Assembly: GCA_947165785.1 (NCBI GenBank)
Contig: CAMVBS010000016.1
Coordinates: 1-41,704, forward strand
Source: an uncultured Clostridia bacterium
Lineage (GTDB): Bacteria; Bacillota; Clostridia; Saccharofermentanales; Saccharofermentanaceae
Length of the DNA: 41,704 bases
Reading direction: 5' to 3'
Below the pieces are notes generated by a model, which was not told where the DNA came from, did not search any database, and saw only the letters and a program-made list of their open reading frames with translations. Position 1 is the first letter of the stretch. Every line of letters begins with the position of its first letter. Shown in pieces: positions 15,616 through 23,823 of this stretch. Made by a program: the position numbers and the translations under genes.

Positions 15616-17109
15616 ATGGACAAGGTGTATCTGGCAATAGATCTTAAGTCGTTCTATGCGAGTGTCGAGTGCGCCCAAAGAGGTCTTGATCCGCTTAATA
15701 CTCATCTTGTCGTCGCTGATCCCACGAGGACTGAGAAGACCATCTGTCTTGCCGTATCTCCGTCGTTAAAGAGTTACGGAATCCCCGGAAGGGCCAGGCT
15801 TTTTGAAGTGGTCCAGAAGGTTGACATGATAAATAAGGACAGAAGATGGAAGGCTCCCCGTAAGACTTTGAGCGGTAAGAGCCATGTTTTCTCAGAACTT
15901 AATGATGATCCTTCTCTTGCGGTGGATTATATCGTTGCTCCGCCTAGAATGTCGCTTTACATGAAGATCAGTGCGCAGATCTACAGCATCTATCTTAAGT
16001 ATGTGGCACCTGAAGACATATTCGCATATTCCATTGATGAAGTGTTTATCGATGCAACGGGATATCTTAAAACATATGAGATGAATGCTCATGATTTTGC
16101 ACGCATGCTCATACAGGATGTTCTTAAGGCAACAGGCATAACGGCGACTGCAGGCATAGGTACCAACATGTATCTTTCGAAAGTTGCGATGGACATCGTT
16201 GCCAAACATATACCTGCCGACAAAGACGGCGTGAGGATCGCTGAACTTGATGAGATCTCCTATAGGGAGAAACTGTGGGACCATAGGCCGCTTACGGATT
16301 TCTGGAGAGTAGGTCACGGTATCGCAGGGCGTATAGAAAAGTTCGGAATATACACGATGGGTGATATCGCCAGATTCTCGCTTGAACATCAGACGATAGA
16401 AGTCCTTTATAAGGTGCTCGGTAAGAACGCCGAACTTCTTATCGATCACGCATGGGGAATAGAACCTACGACGATCAAGGATGTTAAGGAATATCAGCCG
16501 CAGAATAACAGTCTTTCCAGCGGTCAGGTACTGTCCGAACCGAAGGATTATCTTACCACCAGGTTGATCGTTTGGGAGATGGCTGATTCGCTTTCAATGG
16601 ACCTTGTGGAGAAGGGACTTCTTACAGATCAGATCGTGCTTACGATCGGCTATGATAAGTCAAGTCTCGAGAATGATTCGTATAGCGGAGAAGTTGCTTC
16701 CGACTATTACGGCAGATTAGTTCCGAAGCATGCTCACGGAACGATAAACTTAAACGGTCATACATCATCTACGGTTGAGATTACCGAAGCTGCGATGGAT
16801 CTTTATGACCGCATAATCGATAACAGATGCATGAGCAGGAGACTTGGGATCTGTGCATGTAATGTTATACGTGAAAGCGACCTTAAAAAGAAAGAGACTT
16901 CACGTCAGCTCGATATGTTTGATATGCTGGAACCCGAGGAAGTCAGGGAAGAAAAAGCACAGAAACTCGAGAAGGAAAGAGCTCTTCAGGAAGCAATGCT
17001 GGAGATTAAGAAAAAGTACGGCAAGAATGCCGTATTGAAAGTCAAGAACCTGAACAAAGGCGGCACTGCGATCGAGCGTAATAAACAGATAGGCGGACAT
17101 AAAGCATGA
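15616..17109 (+). CDS. Y-family translesion DNA polymerase (UmuC/UvrX type)
   Basis: A 497-residue polymerase. The palm motif Ala-Ile-Asp-Leu-Lys-Ser-Phe-Tyr-Ala-Ser-Val-Glu is at 7-18 and the catalytic Tyr-Ser-Ile-Asp-Glu-Val-Phe-Ile-Asp near 137-145. Helix-hairpin-helix and little-finger regions follow. Near the C-terminus, Arg-Gln-Leu-Asp-Met-Phe is a good beta-clamp-binding motif, followed by a charged coiled tail. This is the longer Gram-positive form usually paired with a YolD-like protein, as here. GTG at 15613 is an alternative start; GGGAG at 15602-15606 serves either. Its promoter carries a LexA-like box, so induction by DNA damage is expected. The YolD start overlaps its stop. Confidence 0.92.
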   Translation: MDKVYLAIDLKSFYASVECAQRGLDPLNTHLVVADPTRTEKTICLAVSPSLKSYGIPGRARLFEVVQKVDMINKDRRWKAPRKTLSGKSHVFSELNDDPSLAVDYIVAPPRMSLYMKISAQIYSIYLKYVAPEDIFAYSIDEVFIDATGYLKTYEMNAHDFARMLIQDVLKATGITATAGIGTNMYLSKVAMDIVAKHIPADKDGVRIAELDEISYREKLWDHRPLTDFWRVGHGIAGRIEKFGIYTMGDIARFSLEHQTIEVLYKVLGKNAELLIDHAWGIEPTTIKDVKEYQPQNNSLSSGQVLSEPKDYLTTRLIVWEMADSLSMDLVEKGLLTDQIVLTIGYDKSSLENDSYSGEVASDYYGRLVPKHAHGTINLNGHTSSTVEITEAAMDLYDRIIDNRCMSRRLGICACNVIRESDLKKKETSRQLDMFDMLEPEEVREEKAQKLEKERALQEAMLEIKKKYGKNAVLKVKNLNKGGTAIERNKQIGGHKA

Positions 17110-17510
17110 GCCGATACGATGACATGATACATCTTAAAAGACCTCAATATATGGACTTTCCGCCTATGTCCATACATGACAGGGCTGCGCAGTTCTCACC
17201 CTTTGCCGCGCTTGTCGGATACGAGGATGAAGTAGCTGAAGCAGCAAGGCTTACTGACAGGAGAAGAGAGATCTCCGAAGAGGAACTCTTTAAGCTTAAT
17301 TCTGACCTTGCTAAGCTCAAGGAAATAAAAGGAGAAAGACCTCTCATAACAGTTGATCACTTCGTTCCTGACAGCAGGAAAGAAGGCGGCAGATATGAGA
17401 AGAAGACAGGCACTTTCAGAACGATAGACGAGTACAATAAAATGATAGTTTTTGCTGACGGTTCAAGGATACCGATCAGTGATACATACGGAATCATTTT
17501 CGAAGAATAA
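17106..17510 (+). CDS. YolD-like protein
   Basis: A 134-residue protein with the YolD-like hallmark Met-Ser-Ile-His-Asp-Arg-Ala-Ala-Gln-Phe-Ser-Pro-Phe-Ala-Ala-Leu at 21-36, a charged helix and a beta-rich C-terminus. Relatives are nearly always encoded next to Y-family polymerases and are proposed functional counterparts of UmuD; direct biochemistry is scarce. It overlaps the polymerase stop as ATGA and ends 1 nt before the sfsA start, so it is part of the same damage-inducible operon. Confidence 0.88.
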   Translation: MSRYDDMIHLKRPQYMDFPPMSIHDRAAQFSPFAALVGYEDEVAEAARLTDRRREISEEELFKLNSDLAKLKEIKGERPLITVDHFVPDSRKEGGRYEKKTGTFRTIDEYNKMIVFADGSRIPISDTYGIIFEE

Positions 17511-17511
17511 T

Positions 17512-18165
17512 ATGAAATACGATAACATAACAAAAGCTAAGTTTATAAGACGACCAAACAGGTTTATCGCTGAGGTTGAAATTGGTGGTAAGAAAGAAAC
17601 AGTGCACGTCAAGAATACGGGAAGATGCAAGGAACTTCTGATCCCGGGATGCGACGTGTGGCTTACTGCTCCTGATTCTCCTAACCGCAAGACCAAGTAT
17701 GATCTTGTGACAGTATTGAAAAGTAACGGGATGCTCATTAACATCGACAGTCAGGCACCTAATAAGATCGCTTATGAATGGCTCAAGGATAAAGACTTTA
17801 CCAGGATCGTTCCTGAGTATACCTATGGAGATTCAAGGATCGATTTCTATATGGAAAGAGATGATGAGAAGTATCTCATGGAAGTCAAAGGATGCACTCT
17901 GGAAGTTAACGGTATAGGTTACTTTCCTGATGCTCCGACTACACGCGGAGTCAAGCATATAAGAGAACTCATCAAGGCAAAAAAGGACGGATATCATGCG
18001 ATCATCTGCTTCGTTATCCAGATGGATAAGGTTAATGAAGTAAGACCGAATATTGCCATGCACGAAGAGTTCGGTATTGCATTAAATGAAGCAAGAAAAG
18101 AAGGCGTAGAAGTACTGTTCATTCCTTGCCACGTAACAGAGGATGAAGTAAAATACTCCCGATGA
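17512..18165 (+). CDS. sfsA: SfsA family protein (putative sugar-fermentation regulator / nuclease)
   Basis: A 217-residue protein of normal SfsA length. An N-terminal OB-like part contains Val-Lys-Asn-Thr-Gly-Arg-Cys-Lys-Glu-Leu. A C-terminal PD-(D/E)xK-type core contains Asp-Ser-Arg-Ile-Asp-Phe-Tyr, then Met-Glu-Val-Lys-Gly-Cys-Thr-Leu-Glu near 122-130. SfsA was named from a sugar-fermentation phenotype in E. coli; the fold suggests a nuclease. The frame extends upstream inside yolD, but the ATG right after the yolD stop is the natural start. Co-transcription with a translesion polymerase suggests a DNA-related role here, which is inference. Confidence 0.9.
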   Translation: MKYDNITKAKFIRRPNRFIAEVEIGGKKETVHVKNTGRCKELLIPGCDVWLTAPDSPNRKTKYDLVTVLKSNGMLINIDSQAPNKIAYEWLKDKDFTRIVPEYTYGDSRIDFYMERDDEKYLMEVKGCTLEVNGIGYFPDAPTTRGVKHIRELIKAKKDGYHAIICFVIQMDKVNEVRPNIAMHEEFGIALNEARKEGVEVLFIPCHVTEDEVKYSR

Positions 18166-18192
18166 TTTTTAAAGGAGAAATGAGAGAACAAA

Positions 18193-18969
18193 ATGATCAA
18201 TGAAACTAATACTGTAAAAGATCAGTACAGATCTTCTGATAACCTCAGTACGAGGATCTCAATCCACGATAAATATTCTACCAATAAGCAGGGCTTCGGT
18301 AACTGGATATTCAGTAATTATAAATATGCAACAGGTTGCTCTATATTGGAACTCGGATGCGGGACGGGAAATATGTGGATCGGAAGAGATGAGATCGTTA
18401 ATGCGAGCAGTAGAATAGTGCTCTCTGATTTCTCCGAGGGAATGATCGATACAGCTAAGGATAATCTTAAAAGTTATGACAAGATAAAGTATCAGGTAAT
18501 AGACATTCAGGATATTCCGTATGAGGATGATTCCGTTGATATCGTTATCGGAAATATGATGCTCTATCATGTTCCGGATCTTAATAAGGGACTTAGCGAA
18601 GTGCGTCGTGTCTTAAAGCCGGGCGGAACATTTTACTGTGCAACATTTGGTGAGCACGGTATCGTAGAATACCTTTCCAAGGTACTGGGAAAATATGGTG
18701 TAACCGATAACACGAATAAGATTTTTACTCTTCAAAACGGCGCAGGATTATTAGGCGGATTCTTCAGTGATGTAGAGAGAAAAGATTATATCGATTCGCT
18801 TGCCGTAACTGATGTAAATGACATCGTTGATTATCTTTATTCTTTATCTTCGATGACGGATTTAAATCAGCTTGATCGTGATGAGATCGTCGCTGCTCTC
18901 ACTTCGCAGATGAAAGACGGTGTCTTAAACATTCCGAAGGAATATGGAATGTTCGTTTGCAGGAAGTAA
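18193..18969 (+). CDS. Class I SAM-dependent methyltransferase
   Basis: A 258-residue methyltransferase. The SAM-binding motif Glu-Leu-Gly-Cys-Gly-Thr-Gly lies at 53-59, an acidic post-I residue follows, and the Asp-Ile-Val-Ile-Gly-Asn-Met-Met motif is near 117-124, as in Methyltransf_11/25 proteins. The substrate is not evident. The ribosome site AAAGGAG (18170-18176) is 16 nt from this ATG. It is better placed for an ATG at 18180 that opens a seven-codon frame ending at 18203, across the methyltransferase start. Translation may therefore be coupled to that mini-ORF. It is the last gene of the polymerase operon or lies just behind it. Confidence 0.85.
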   Translation: MINETNTVKDQYRSSDNLSTRISIHDKYSTNKQGFGNWIFSNYKYATGCSILELGCGTGNMWIGRDEIVNASSRIVLSDFSEGMIDTAKDNLKSYDKIKYQVIDIQDIPYEDDSVDIVIGNMMLYHVPDLNKGLSEVRRVLKPGGTFYCATFGEHGIVEYLSKVLGKYGVTDNTNKIFTLQNGAGLLGGFFSDVERKDYIDSLAVTDVNDIVDYLYSLSSMTDLNQLDRDEIVAALTSQMKDGVLNIPKEYGMFVCRK

Positions 18970-19034
18970 ACTTATCAAATATAAGGTCAGGATGAAATAC
19001 CATAAAGGCAATAAGTTGCGTTATAGATATCAGG

Positions 19035-19601
19035 TCAGACGCCTGACTTTACATTGCTTACATCCATAACTGCTTTGCGGTCAGGATCAGGATACACACC
19101 GATATTTTTTACACCTTTGATGATCACTACGCCGTCACCCGGCTTAGCATCAAGATACGTATCCTGATTTACTTCATAACTCATGAGCGTCTCATCTTTG
19201 TCATCCAGATATATATCGAAAACATACTGATAAGTTGCATTCCTGTTATCTTTTATTGCCTGCATTCTCTGGGAAGTCAGAACGATACCTCTTCGTATTC
19301 CCTTGAAAGGTCCAATGATGGTATTAAGAAACTTGAGACTTATGAACGTAAGAAGTCCCGAGCCGGCCAGAGCCAGGATCTCAAATATGATGTTTCCAAG
19401 CGGAGCAAATATAAAGCTTACGAATGCACCAAAGCATACGATAAACATCAGAAGCAGTATGATGAGATATCCGATGTTGGATCTTAAGTGTTCCTTTCTG
19501 ATCTTGCTTAAAAGTTTCTTGTCATCTTCTGTTATCTTATCGAAAACAAGTGATGCTACCGGAACGGATTTTTTCTTATAGTCTGAATAGTGATCGTTCA
19601 T
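19035..19601 (-). CDS. Small membrane protein of unknown function, third gene of the lux-like operon
   Basis: A 188-residue protein. The N-terminus is charged and cytosolic. Two adjacent hydrophobic helices follow (about 43-66 and 72-94). The C-terminal soluble region has Ser-Gln-Arg-Met-Gln, then strands ending in Gly-Asp-Gly-Val-Val-Ile-Ile. No family is recognised with confidence. It starts 24 nt after luxC on the same strand, so it is probably co-transcribed with luxE and luxC. A short hairpin (GTCAG/CTGAC, 19034-19047) overlaps its last codons. Confidence 0.7.
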   Translation of the reverse strand: MNDHYSDYKKKSVPVASLVFDKITEDDKKLLSKIRKEHLRSNIGYLIILLLMFIVCFGAFVSFIFAPLGNIIFEILALAGSGLLTFISLKFLNTIIGPFKGIRRGIVLTSQRMQAIKDNRNATYQYVFDIYLDDKDETLMSYEVNQDTYLDAKPGDGVVIIKGVKNIGVYPDPDRKAVMDVSNVKSGV

Positions 19602-19625
19602 ATATTTTCCTTTCTTTGATCCGAG

Positions 19626-20900
19626 TTAATACTCGATGTTGACGAACCTGCTGTATCTTGCAAGAGGATATTCGCCGTCATGTGCTTCACCCTTGAAGAA
19701 TTCCGACATATGACCTGCTCTCGTAACTCTTTCAAGTCCGCATCTGTATATAAGTTCGGAAAGGCTTTCTCGTTTATCCGATTCACAGATAAGACCTGCA
19801 GTCTGAAGATATTCCTTGCTGTCTCTTAGGACAGATGCGATGTTATCACTTGGAAGAGGTTTTACGATAACGTTTCCGTACATGTATGACAGTTCAAGTT
19901 TGCTGTCTTTCTTTACGGTGATGCTGGTACTTTGACCTCGGATGATCTTGTCATTGTCAGTTGAAGGATCTTCGGATGATATATGCCTGTCTATCCTTTC
20001 CGCATATCTTCGAAGTGTAAGTTCAGCTACGCCGCCAAGTTCAGTAACGGGATATTTAAGCGCAGCGTTTTCGAGATAAGATATGAATTCCTCTGCGAAA
20101 GCAATCACATCCTCATATTTATCGGTATCTATATATATGACCTGGCAGGAACTGCACAGTAGCTGCTTTGTGAGCATGATGTGCTCGGCCAGAGACTTAA
20201 GTTCATTTTCCTTATCCTCGAATCCTGAGATATAAGCAAAGCCGAGTTTGTGTCCCCACTCGATCAGTCTTGTTCCTGGTCTGCTCATCTGCCTTACGGC
20301 CTTTACTGCTTCGTCACCGCCCCATACCGATATTCCGTCTGAAAGATCGGCAAGTTTTTGCATCGTGGCAATATCGGAAGATGGAGTGTCGAATACGTAA
20401 ATATGATCTTTAAGCCTCGGCTCGCGATCGATGAGGATCTTTAGTGCCTTGATCGTAAGTCCGCTGTCGGCCTGCGGCAGTTTAAGGATATTTATGTTTC
20501 CTGCAAGAAGTCCTTCCGCTATGCTTACGATCGGAAGAACGTCCATGTTACCCGCAGCGATATGAAAGATAACACCCAAAGGGATCTGCTTGGTCTTTAT
20601 CCTGTCGCTTCCTTTAAGATCGCTGTAAAGTTCCAAAGCGATCTTATCTTCCAGGAACTTCCTGCTCATCATGTTGCCCATCATGTCCAGATAGTAATCC
20701 TTGCCGTCAAGATCTATGGAATCGATGAGGTCGTTAAGCTTGCCTGCTGCCAGATCCTTGCCAAGAGAATCGAAGGCACTTACGACGGTCTCCCTCTCGA
20801 GAGGCGCACCTGTAAGCGTGGCTGTCAGTTTGTCCTTAAGACCGTCGAGCACTTTGTTTTGTTCCTTGGTGTCGTAGAGTATGCCGTTTGCAAGTATCAT
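19626..20900 (-). CDS. luxC: LuxC-like acyl-CoA (fatty acid) reductase
   Basis: A 424-residue aldehyde-dehydrogenase-fold protein typical of LuxC. It has Pro-Leu-Gly-Val-Ile-Phe-His-Ile-Ala-Ala-Gly-Asn at 107-118, Trp-Gly-Gly-Asp-Glu-Ala near 193-198, and the catalytic-cysteine region Leu-Leu-Cys249-Ser-Ser-Cys-Gln. In bioluminescent bacteria LuxC reduces an acyl group handed over by LuxE to a long-chain aldehyde, using NADPH. Here luxE is immediately upstream with a 4-nt overlap, but no luxA, luxB or luxD is in the window. The pair therefore probably makes an aldehyde, or an alcohol precursor, for another purpose such as ether-lipid or wax-like metabolism. That use is inference. Confidence 0.88.
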   Translation of the reverse strand: MILANGILYDTKEQNKVLDGLKDKLTATLTGAPLERETVVSAFDSLGKDLAAGKLNDLIDSIDLDGKDYYLDMMGNMMSRKFLEDKIALELYSDLKGSDRIKTKQIPLGVIFHIAAGNMDVLPIVSIAEGLLAGNINILKLPQADSGLTIKALKILIDREPRLKDHIYVFDTPSSDIATMQKLADLSDGISVWGGDEAVKAVRQMSRPGTRLIEWGHKLGFAYISGFEDKENELKSLAEHIMLTKQLLCSSCQVIYIDTDKYEDVIAFAEEFISYLENAALKYPVTELGGVAELTLRRYAERIDRHISSEDPSTDNDKIIRGQSTSITVKKDSKLELSYMYGNVIVKPLPSDNIASVLRDSKEYLQTAGLICESDKRESLSELIYRCGLERVTRAGHMSEFFKGEAHDGEYPLARYSRFVNIEY

Positions 20901-22021
20901 GTCTTGCCTCCTGAATTAAGAAGCTCCGCTGCTCCTGCGGCGCATGTCTTGATATCCTTAAGACCGACCCTTCCGAGTATCTCGAGGTAAGGGGAGGATT
21001 GACCGCATCCGCATTCCTTACCGTCGTGAAGGATGCCGAGGTCGTCCGTCATGACACTTAATATAGGAGTAGCCTTGACCATCGGCGACATGAGATTTAT
21101 AAGTCCCGGTGTTCCGTTAGAAACAGGCTTAAGTGTATGAATGTCTCTTATGAGGATCCTGCTGTAAACAGGAACATGGAAATGGTGATTTGGACAATCA
21201 CAGTATAATATCGGATGTTCAACAGCTCCGAAGAACTCGACTATGTCCGAGTCCTTAACTCCAAGGACCCTGTTGACCAGGTCATAGAAAACGCTCTTAT
21301 CCACTTCCTCGGTATAGAACTGTTTCCAACCGCCGCCCATCATTATCTTCGAGCCTTTTGGAAGCTGAACCTTAAGGCCGCGTTCTTCCATCATCTTGAG
21401 AACGAAGAACGTATAGGAGGGAAATCCCATGAACCTTAACGGTGCTTTGCGCTTGGAATACTTAAGGATTGCTTTAATGACTCCCTCAAGGTCCGGCTCG
21501 TATTTGCCGTTACGGTATAAGAGCGCGTAAGTTCGGCTCAGGGCAGGAGCAAGAAGGGTAGTTCCGAAGGCGGTCTTGGCGACAGCCGTCTTATTATGTC
21601 TGTTCGGCTTATAACCGAAAACGATATAGTTACAAGGCCTTAGGGAAAGAACACCTCGCTTGGGAGTAACCCTTAAGACCATCTTAAGTGCGTTGGTAAG
21701 CGCCGAGAACTCAAGACCGATCTTACTGTAGGAGCCGCTCGTACCCGATGAAGTAGGCTTCCAGAGCATCCTTTTCTGCGACATGGCAAAAAGCCTTCGT
21801 TTCTTAAATATCAGGGTAGGGATAAACGGAAGATCAGCAAGGTCGTCCATGGTCTTCAAAGAATCGGGATCAAAACCTTCGCCGTCTAAGATCTTCTTAT
21901 AATCGGCACAATTGTCATACTGGAATCTGCAGTTTTCACGCATCGCTGTAACAAACAGGTCGTCTGTCGGATCAAGGTTATATATATCTTTTATCGAAAA
22001 CAATTTACTTCGATGATCCAT
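20897..22021 (-). CDS. luxE: LuxE-like acyl-protein synthetase
   Basis: A 374-residue acyl-activating enzyme. The adenylation motif Ser-Ser-Gly-Thr-Ser-Gly is at 91-96, followed by a conserved Gly-Phe-Pro-Ser-Tyr, a Gly-Gly-Gly-Trp-Lys, and Glu-Phe-Phe-Gly-Ala-Val-Glu. Near the C-terminus a Cys-Gly-Cys-Gly segment precedes the final lid region. In the lux system LuxE forms acyl-AMP and an acyl-enzyme thioester that feeds LuxC. It is the first gene of the minus-strand operon, overlaps luxC by 4 nt and has GGAGG before its ATG. Fatty acid activation is the likely role; the chain length is unknown. Confidence 0.87.
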   Translation of the reverse strand: MDHRSKLFSIKDIYNLDPTDDLFVTAMRENCRFQYDNCADYKKILDGEGFDPDSLKTMDDLADLPFIPTLIFKKRRLFAMSQKRMLWKPTSSGTSGSYSKIGLEFSALTNALKMVLRVTPKRGVLSLRPCNYIVFGYKPNRHNKTAVAKTAFGTTLLAPALSRTYALLYRNGKYEPDLEGVIKAILKYSKRKAPLRFMGFPSYTFFVLKMMEERGLKVQLPKGSKIMMGGGWKQFYTEEVDKSVFYDLVNRVLGVKDSDIVEFFGAVEHPILYCDCPNHHFHVPVYSRILIRDIHTLKPVSNGTPGLINLMSPMVKATPILSVMTDDLGILHDGKECGCGQSSPYLEILGRVGLKDIKTCAAGAAELLNSGGKT

Positions 22022-22053
22022 AAAGCCTCCGTGCTTGTTAGCTTTCTATACCG

Positions 22054-22082
22054 ATTATAACAAAGTCAGTGGTATGTGATAA
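22054..22082 (-). promoter_or_regulatory. Promoter of the luxE-luxC operon
   Basis: Read on the minus strand, TTATCA (22082-22077), a 17-nt spacer and a perfect TATAAT (22059-22054) preceded by TGT make a good extended -10 promoter, 33 nt before the luxE start. Confidence 0.7.
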
Positions 22083-22202
22083 AGAACATCATACATTTCA
22101 AATGACAAAATCACCAAAATAAGTCCCCTTATATTTACTTGATTTTATAAAGAGCTTATAGCACAATATATTTTGGTTGGCAGTTAGAAGAAAGAGGATC
22201 AG

Positions 22203-22619
22203 GTGAACAGTATCGACCCTACAGTAATTAAGGAAACGCGTTTTGTAGCAGCATTTGTCTTGATATTAAGCATGCTGATGGAAGCTGTGTTCCTTATTAT
22301 CGGTAAATGGGACCTGACCGTCCTTTGGGGTAACCTCTTATCTGCCGGTGTATCTATTCTCAACTTCTTCCTCCTCGGACTTACGGTATCGAAGGCCATG
22401 AAAAAGGATGAGAAAGATATGAATGCTTATATGAAGATGTCCAAGGCCTACAGATTCTTATTCGTCGCAGCCGTTATCGGTGTAGGTCTTTATTTCAAAT
22501 GTTTCAACGATATAGCAGTCCTTCTTCCGGTGGTCTTTCCGTTTATCGCGATCGTCATAAGAGGGGCAATAGTCAAGAAGTCCGGTAAGGCGGAAGGCGG
22601 TAGCAAAGATGCAGTTTAA
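22203..22619 (+). CDS. atpI: ATP synthase subunit I-like membrane protein
   Basis: A 138-residue protein with four hydrophobic helices (about 12-33, 38-60, 82-98 and 104-121), typical of AtpI, which helps assemble the c-ring or supply ions to it. It is first in the ATP synthase operon, in the usual position. The start is GTG with AAAGAGG (22191-22197) five bases upstream. It overlaps atpB by 11 nt. Sequence conservation in this subunit is weak, so the name rests partly on position. A possible promoter is TTGATT (22139) 17 nt before CACAAT, which is weak. Confidence 0.8.
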   Translation: MNSIDPTVIKETRFVAAFVLILSMLMEAVFLIIGKWDLTVLWGNLLSAGVSILNFFLLGLTVSKAMKKDEKDMNAYMKMSKAYRFLFVAAVIGVGLYFKCFNDIAVLLPVVFPFIAIVIRGAIVKKSGKAEGGSKDAV

Positions 22620-23511
22620 AAAGCCGGATGCCAAGTTTAAAGCCGTTGATATACTTCTCCTGTTCCTGACAGCTCTCCCGTTTCTTGCAGCGATCGCGCT
22701 TAAGGTGCTCTTTATGCCTGCAGGTGACGGAATGGAGATAACGGGTGCATTTATCTTCTTCACGATCAAACTTCCTGTTATGGATCTTCCCATAAGTGAG
22801 GCACAGGTCAATTCCTGGGCTGTAGTCGTATCCGTGCTTTTCCTGTGTCTTTACCTTACACACGGCATAAGGGCAAGGGTTACGACAAAAAGACAGATCC
22901 TTGCCGAATGGGCTGTAGAGAAACTCGATAACCTTGTCAAGGAGAATATGGGCGATTTCTTCATGGGATTTGCACCTTTTGTATGTGCGATCCTTATGTT
23001 GTCGGCTCTGTCGAGTCTTTCAAGCCTTTTGGGACTTTTTGCTCCTACGTCGGATCTTAACATCGCTGCAGGCTGGGCACTTCTCGTGTTCTTCCTCATT
23101 ACTTACTACAAACTCAAGGGCGGACCGCTCTACTACATAAAGGGCTTTTTCGAGCCGCTTCCTGTTATGCTTCCAATGAACATCCTGGGCGAGGTCGCAA
23201 CGCCTGTTGCGATGACCTTGAGGCATTACGGTAATATCCTTTCGGGTTCCGTAATCTCGATCCTTCTTGCAGGAGCACTTCAGGCACTTACCAAGATGGT
23301 CCTCGGCAAACTTCCGGGATTCTTCGGTGAATTCCCGTTCTTCCAGATCGGTATCCCTGCGGTACTGTCTGTCTACTTTGACTTATTCAGCGGCTGTCTG
23401 CAGGCATTTATCTTTGTCATGCTGACGATGCTCTTTGTAAGTACCTCGTTCCCGGCTGATGAGTATTGGAAACGAATGAATAAAAAAGCTAAAAAACAAA
23501 AACTTTCATAA
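22609..23511 (+). CDS. atpB: F-type ATP synthase subunit a
   Basis: A 300-residue polytopic protein. The essential stator arginine is Arg205 in Thr-Leu-Arg-His-Tyr-Gly-Asn, preceded by Glu195 in Asn-Ile-Leu-Gly-Glu. The C-terminal helix pair typical of AtpB (about 248-282) is present, and the tail is very basic. It forms the ion half-channels next to the c-ring. It is longer than E. coli subunit a by an N-terminal extension with one extra hydrophobic segment (12-36). Coupling-ion choice should be judged together with the c subunit, which suggests Na+. Confidence 0.95.
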   Translation: MQFKKPDAKFKAVDILLLFLTALPFLAAIALKVLFMPAGDGMEITGAFIFFTIKLPVMDLPISEAQVNSWAVVVSVLFLCLYLTHGIRARVTTKRQILAEWAVEKLDNLVKENMGDFFMGFAPFVCAILMLSALSSLSSLLGLFAPTSDLNIAAGWALLVFFLITYYKLKGGPLYYIKGFFEPLPVMLPMNILGEVATPVAMTLRHYGNILSGSVISILLAGALQALTKMVLGKLPGFFGEFPFFQIGIPAVLSVYFDLFSGCLQAFIFVMLTMLFVSTSFPADEYWKRMNKKAKKQKLS

Positions 23512-23527
23512 TGGAGGTAAAAAAATT

Positions 23528-23812
23528 ATGGAACTCGCAATAGGAATAATGCTTTGCGGATGTGCACTCGGTGCAGGTATCGCGATCGGTATCGGCGCTT
23601 TGGGTCCTGGTCTCGGAGAAGGTTCTGCCGTTGCTAAGGCTTGTGAGGCTATCGGAAGACAGCCTGAGAGCAAGAGTGATGTAACAAGTACCCTCATCCT
23701 TGGTTGTGCCCTTGCAGAGACAACAGGTCTTTATGCATTGATCATCGCACTCCTTCTTATCCTTTTGGCACCTGGCAGATTCGTAGATCTTTTGGTTAAC
23801 GCAGTTAAATAA
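23528..23812 (+). CDS. atpE: F-type ATP synthase subunit c, two-carboxylate type
   Basis: A 94-residue two-helix proteolipid. The conserved loop Gly-Arg-Gln-Pro-Glu is at 43-47. The ion-binding carboxylate is Glu64 in Ala-Glu-Thr-Thr-Gly. Helix 1 has Gly-Pro-Gly-Leu-Gly-Glu31-Gly, where Na+-dependent Ilyobacter tartaricus has Gln32. A Glu at this place, paired with Glu65, was described for the Na+-coupled Fusobacterium nucleatum rotor. Thr65 replaces the Na+-liganding Ser66 but keeps a hydroxyl, and Thr66 matches Thr67. Na+ coupling is therefore predicted. ATGGAGGTAAAA provides a strong ribosome site, as usual for this abundant subunit. Confidence 0.95.
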   Translation: MELAIGIMLCGCALGAGIAIGIGALGPGLGEGSAVAKACEAIGRQPESKSDVTSTLILGCALAETTGLYALIIALLLILLAPGRFVDLLVNAVK

Positions 23813-23823
23813 GAGGCTTAAAA

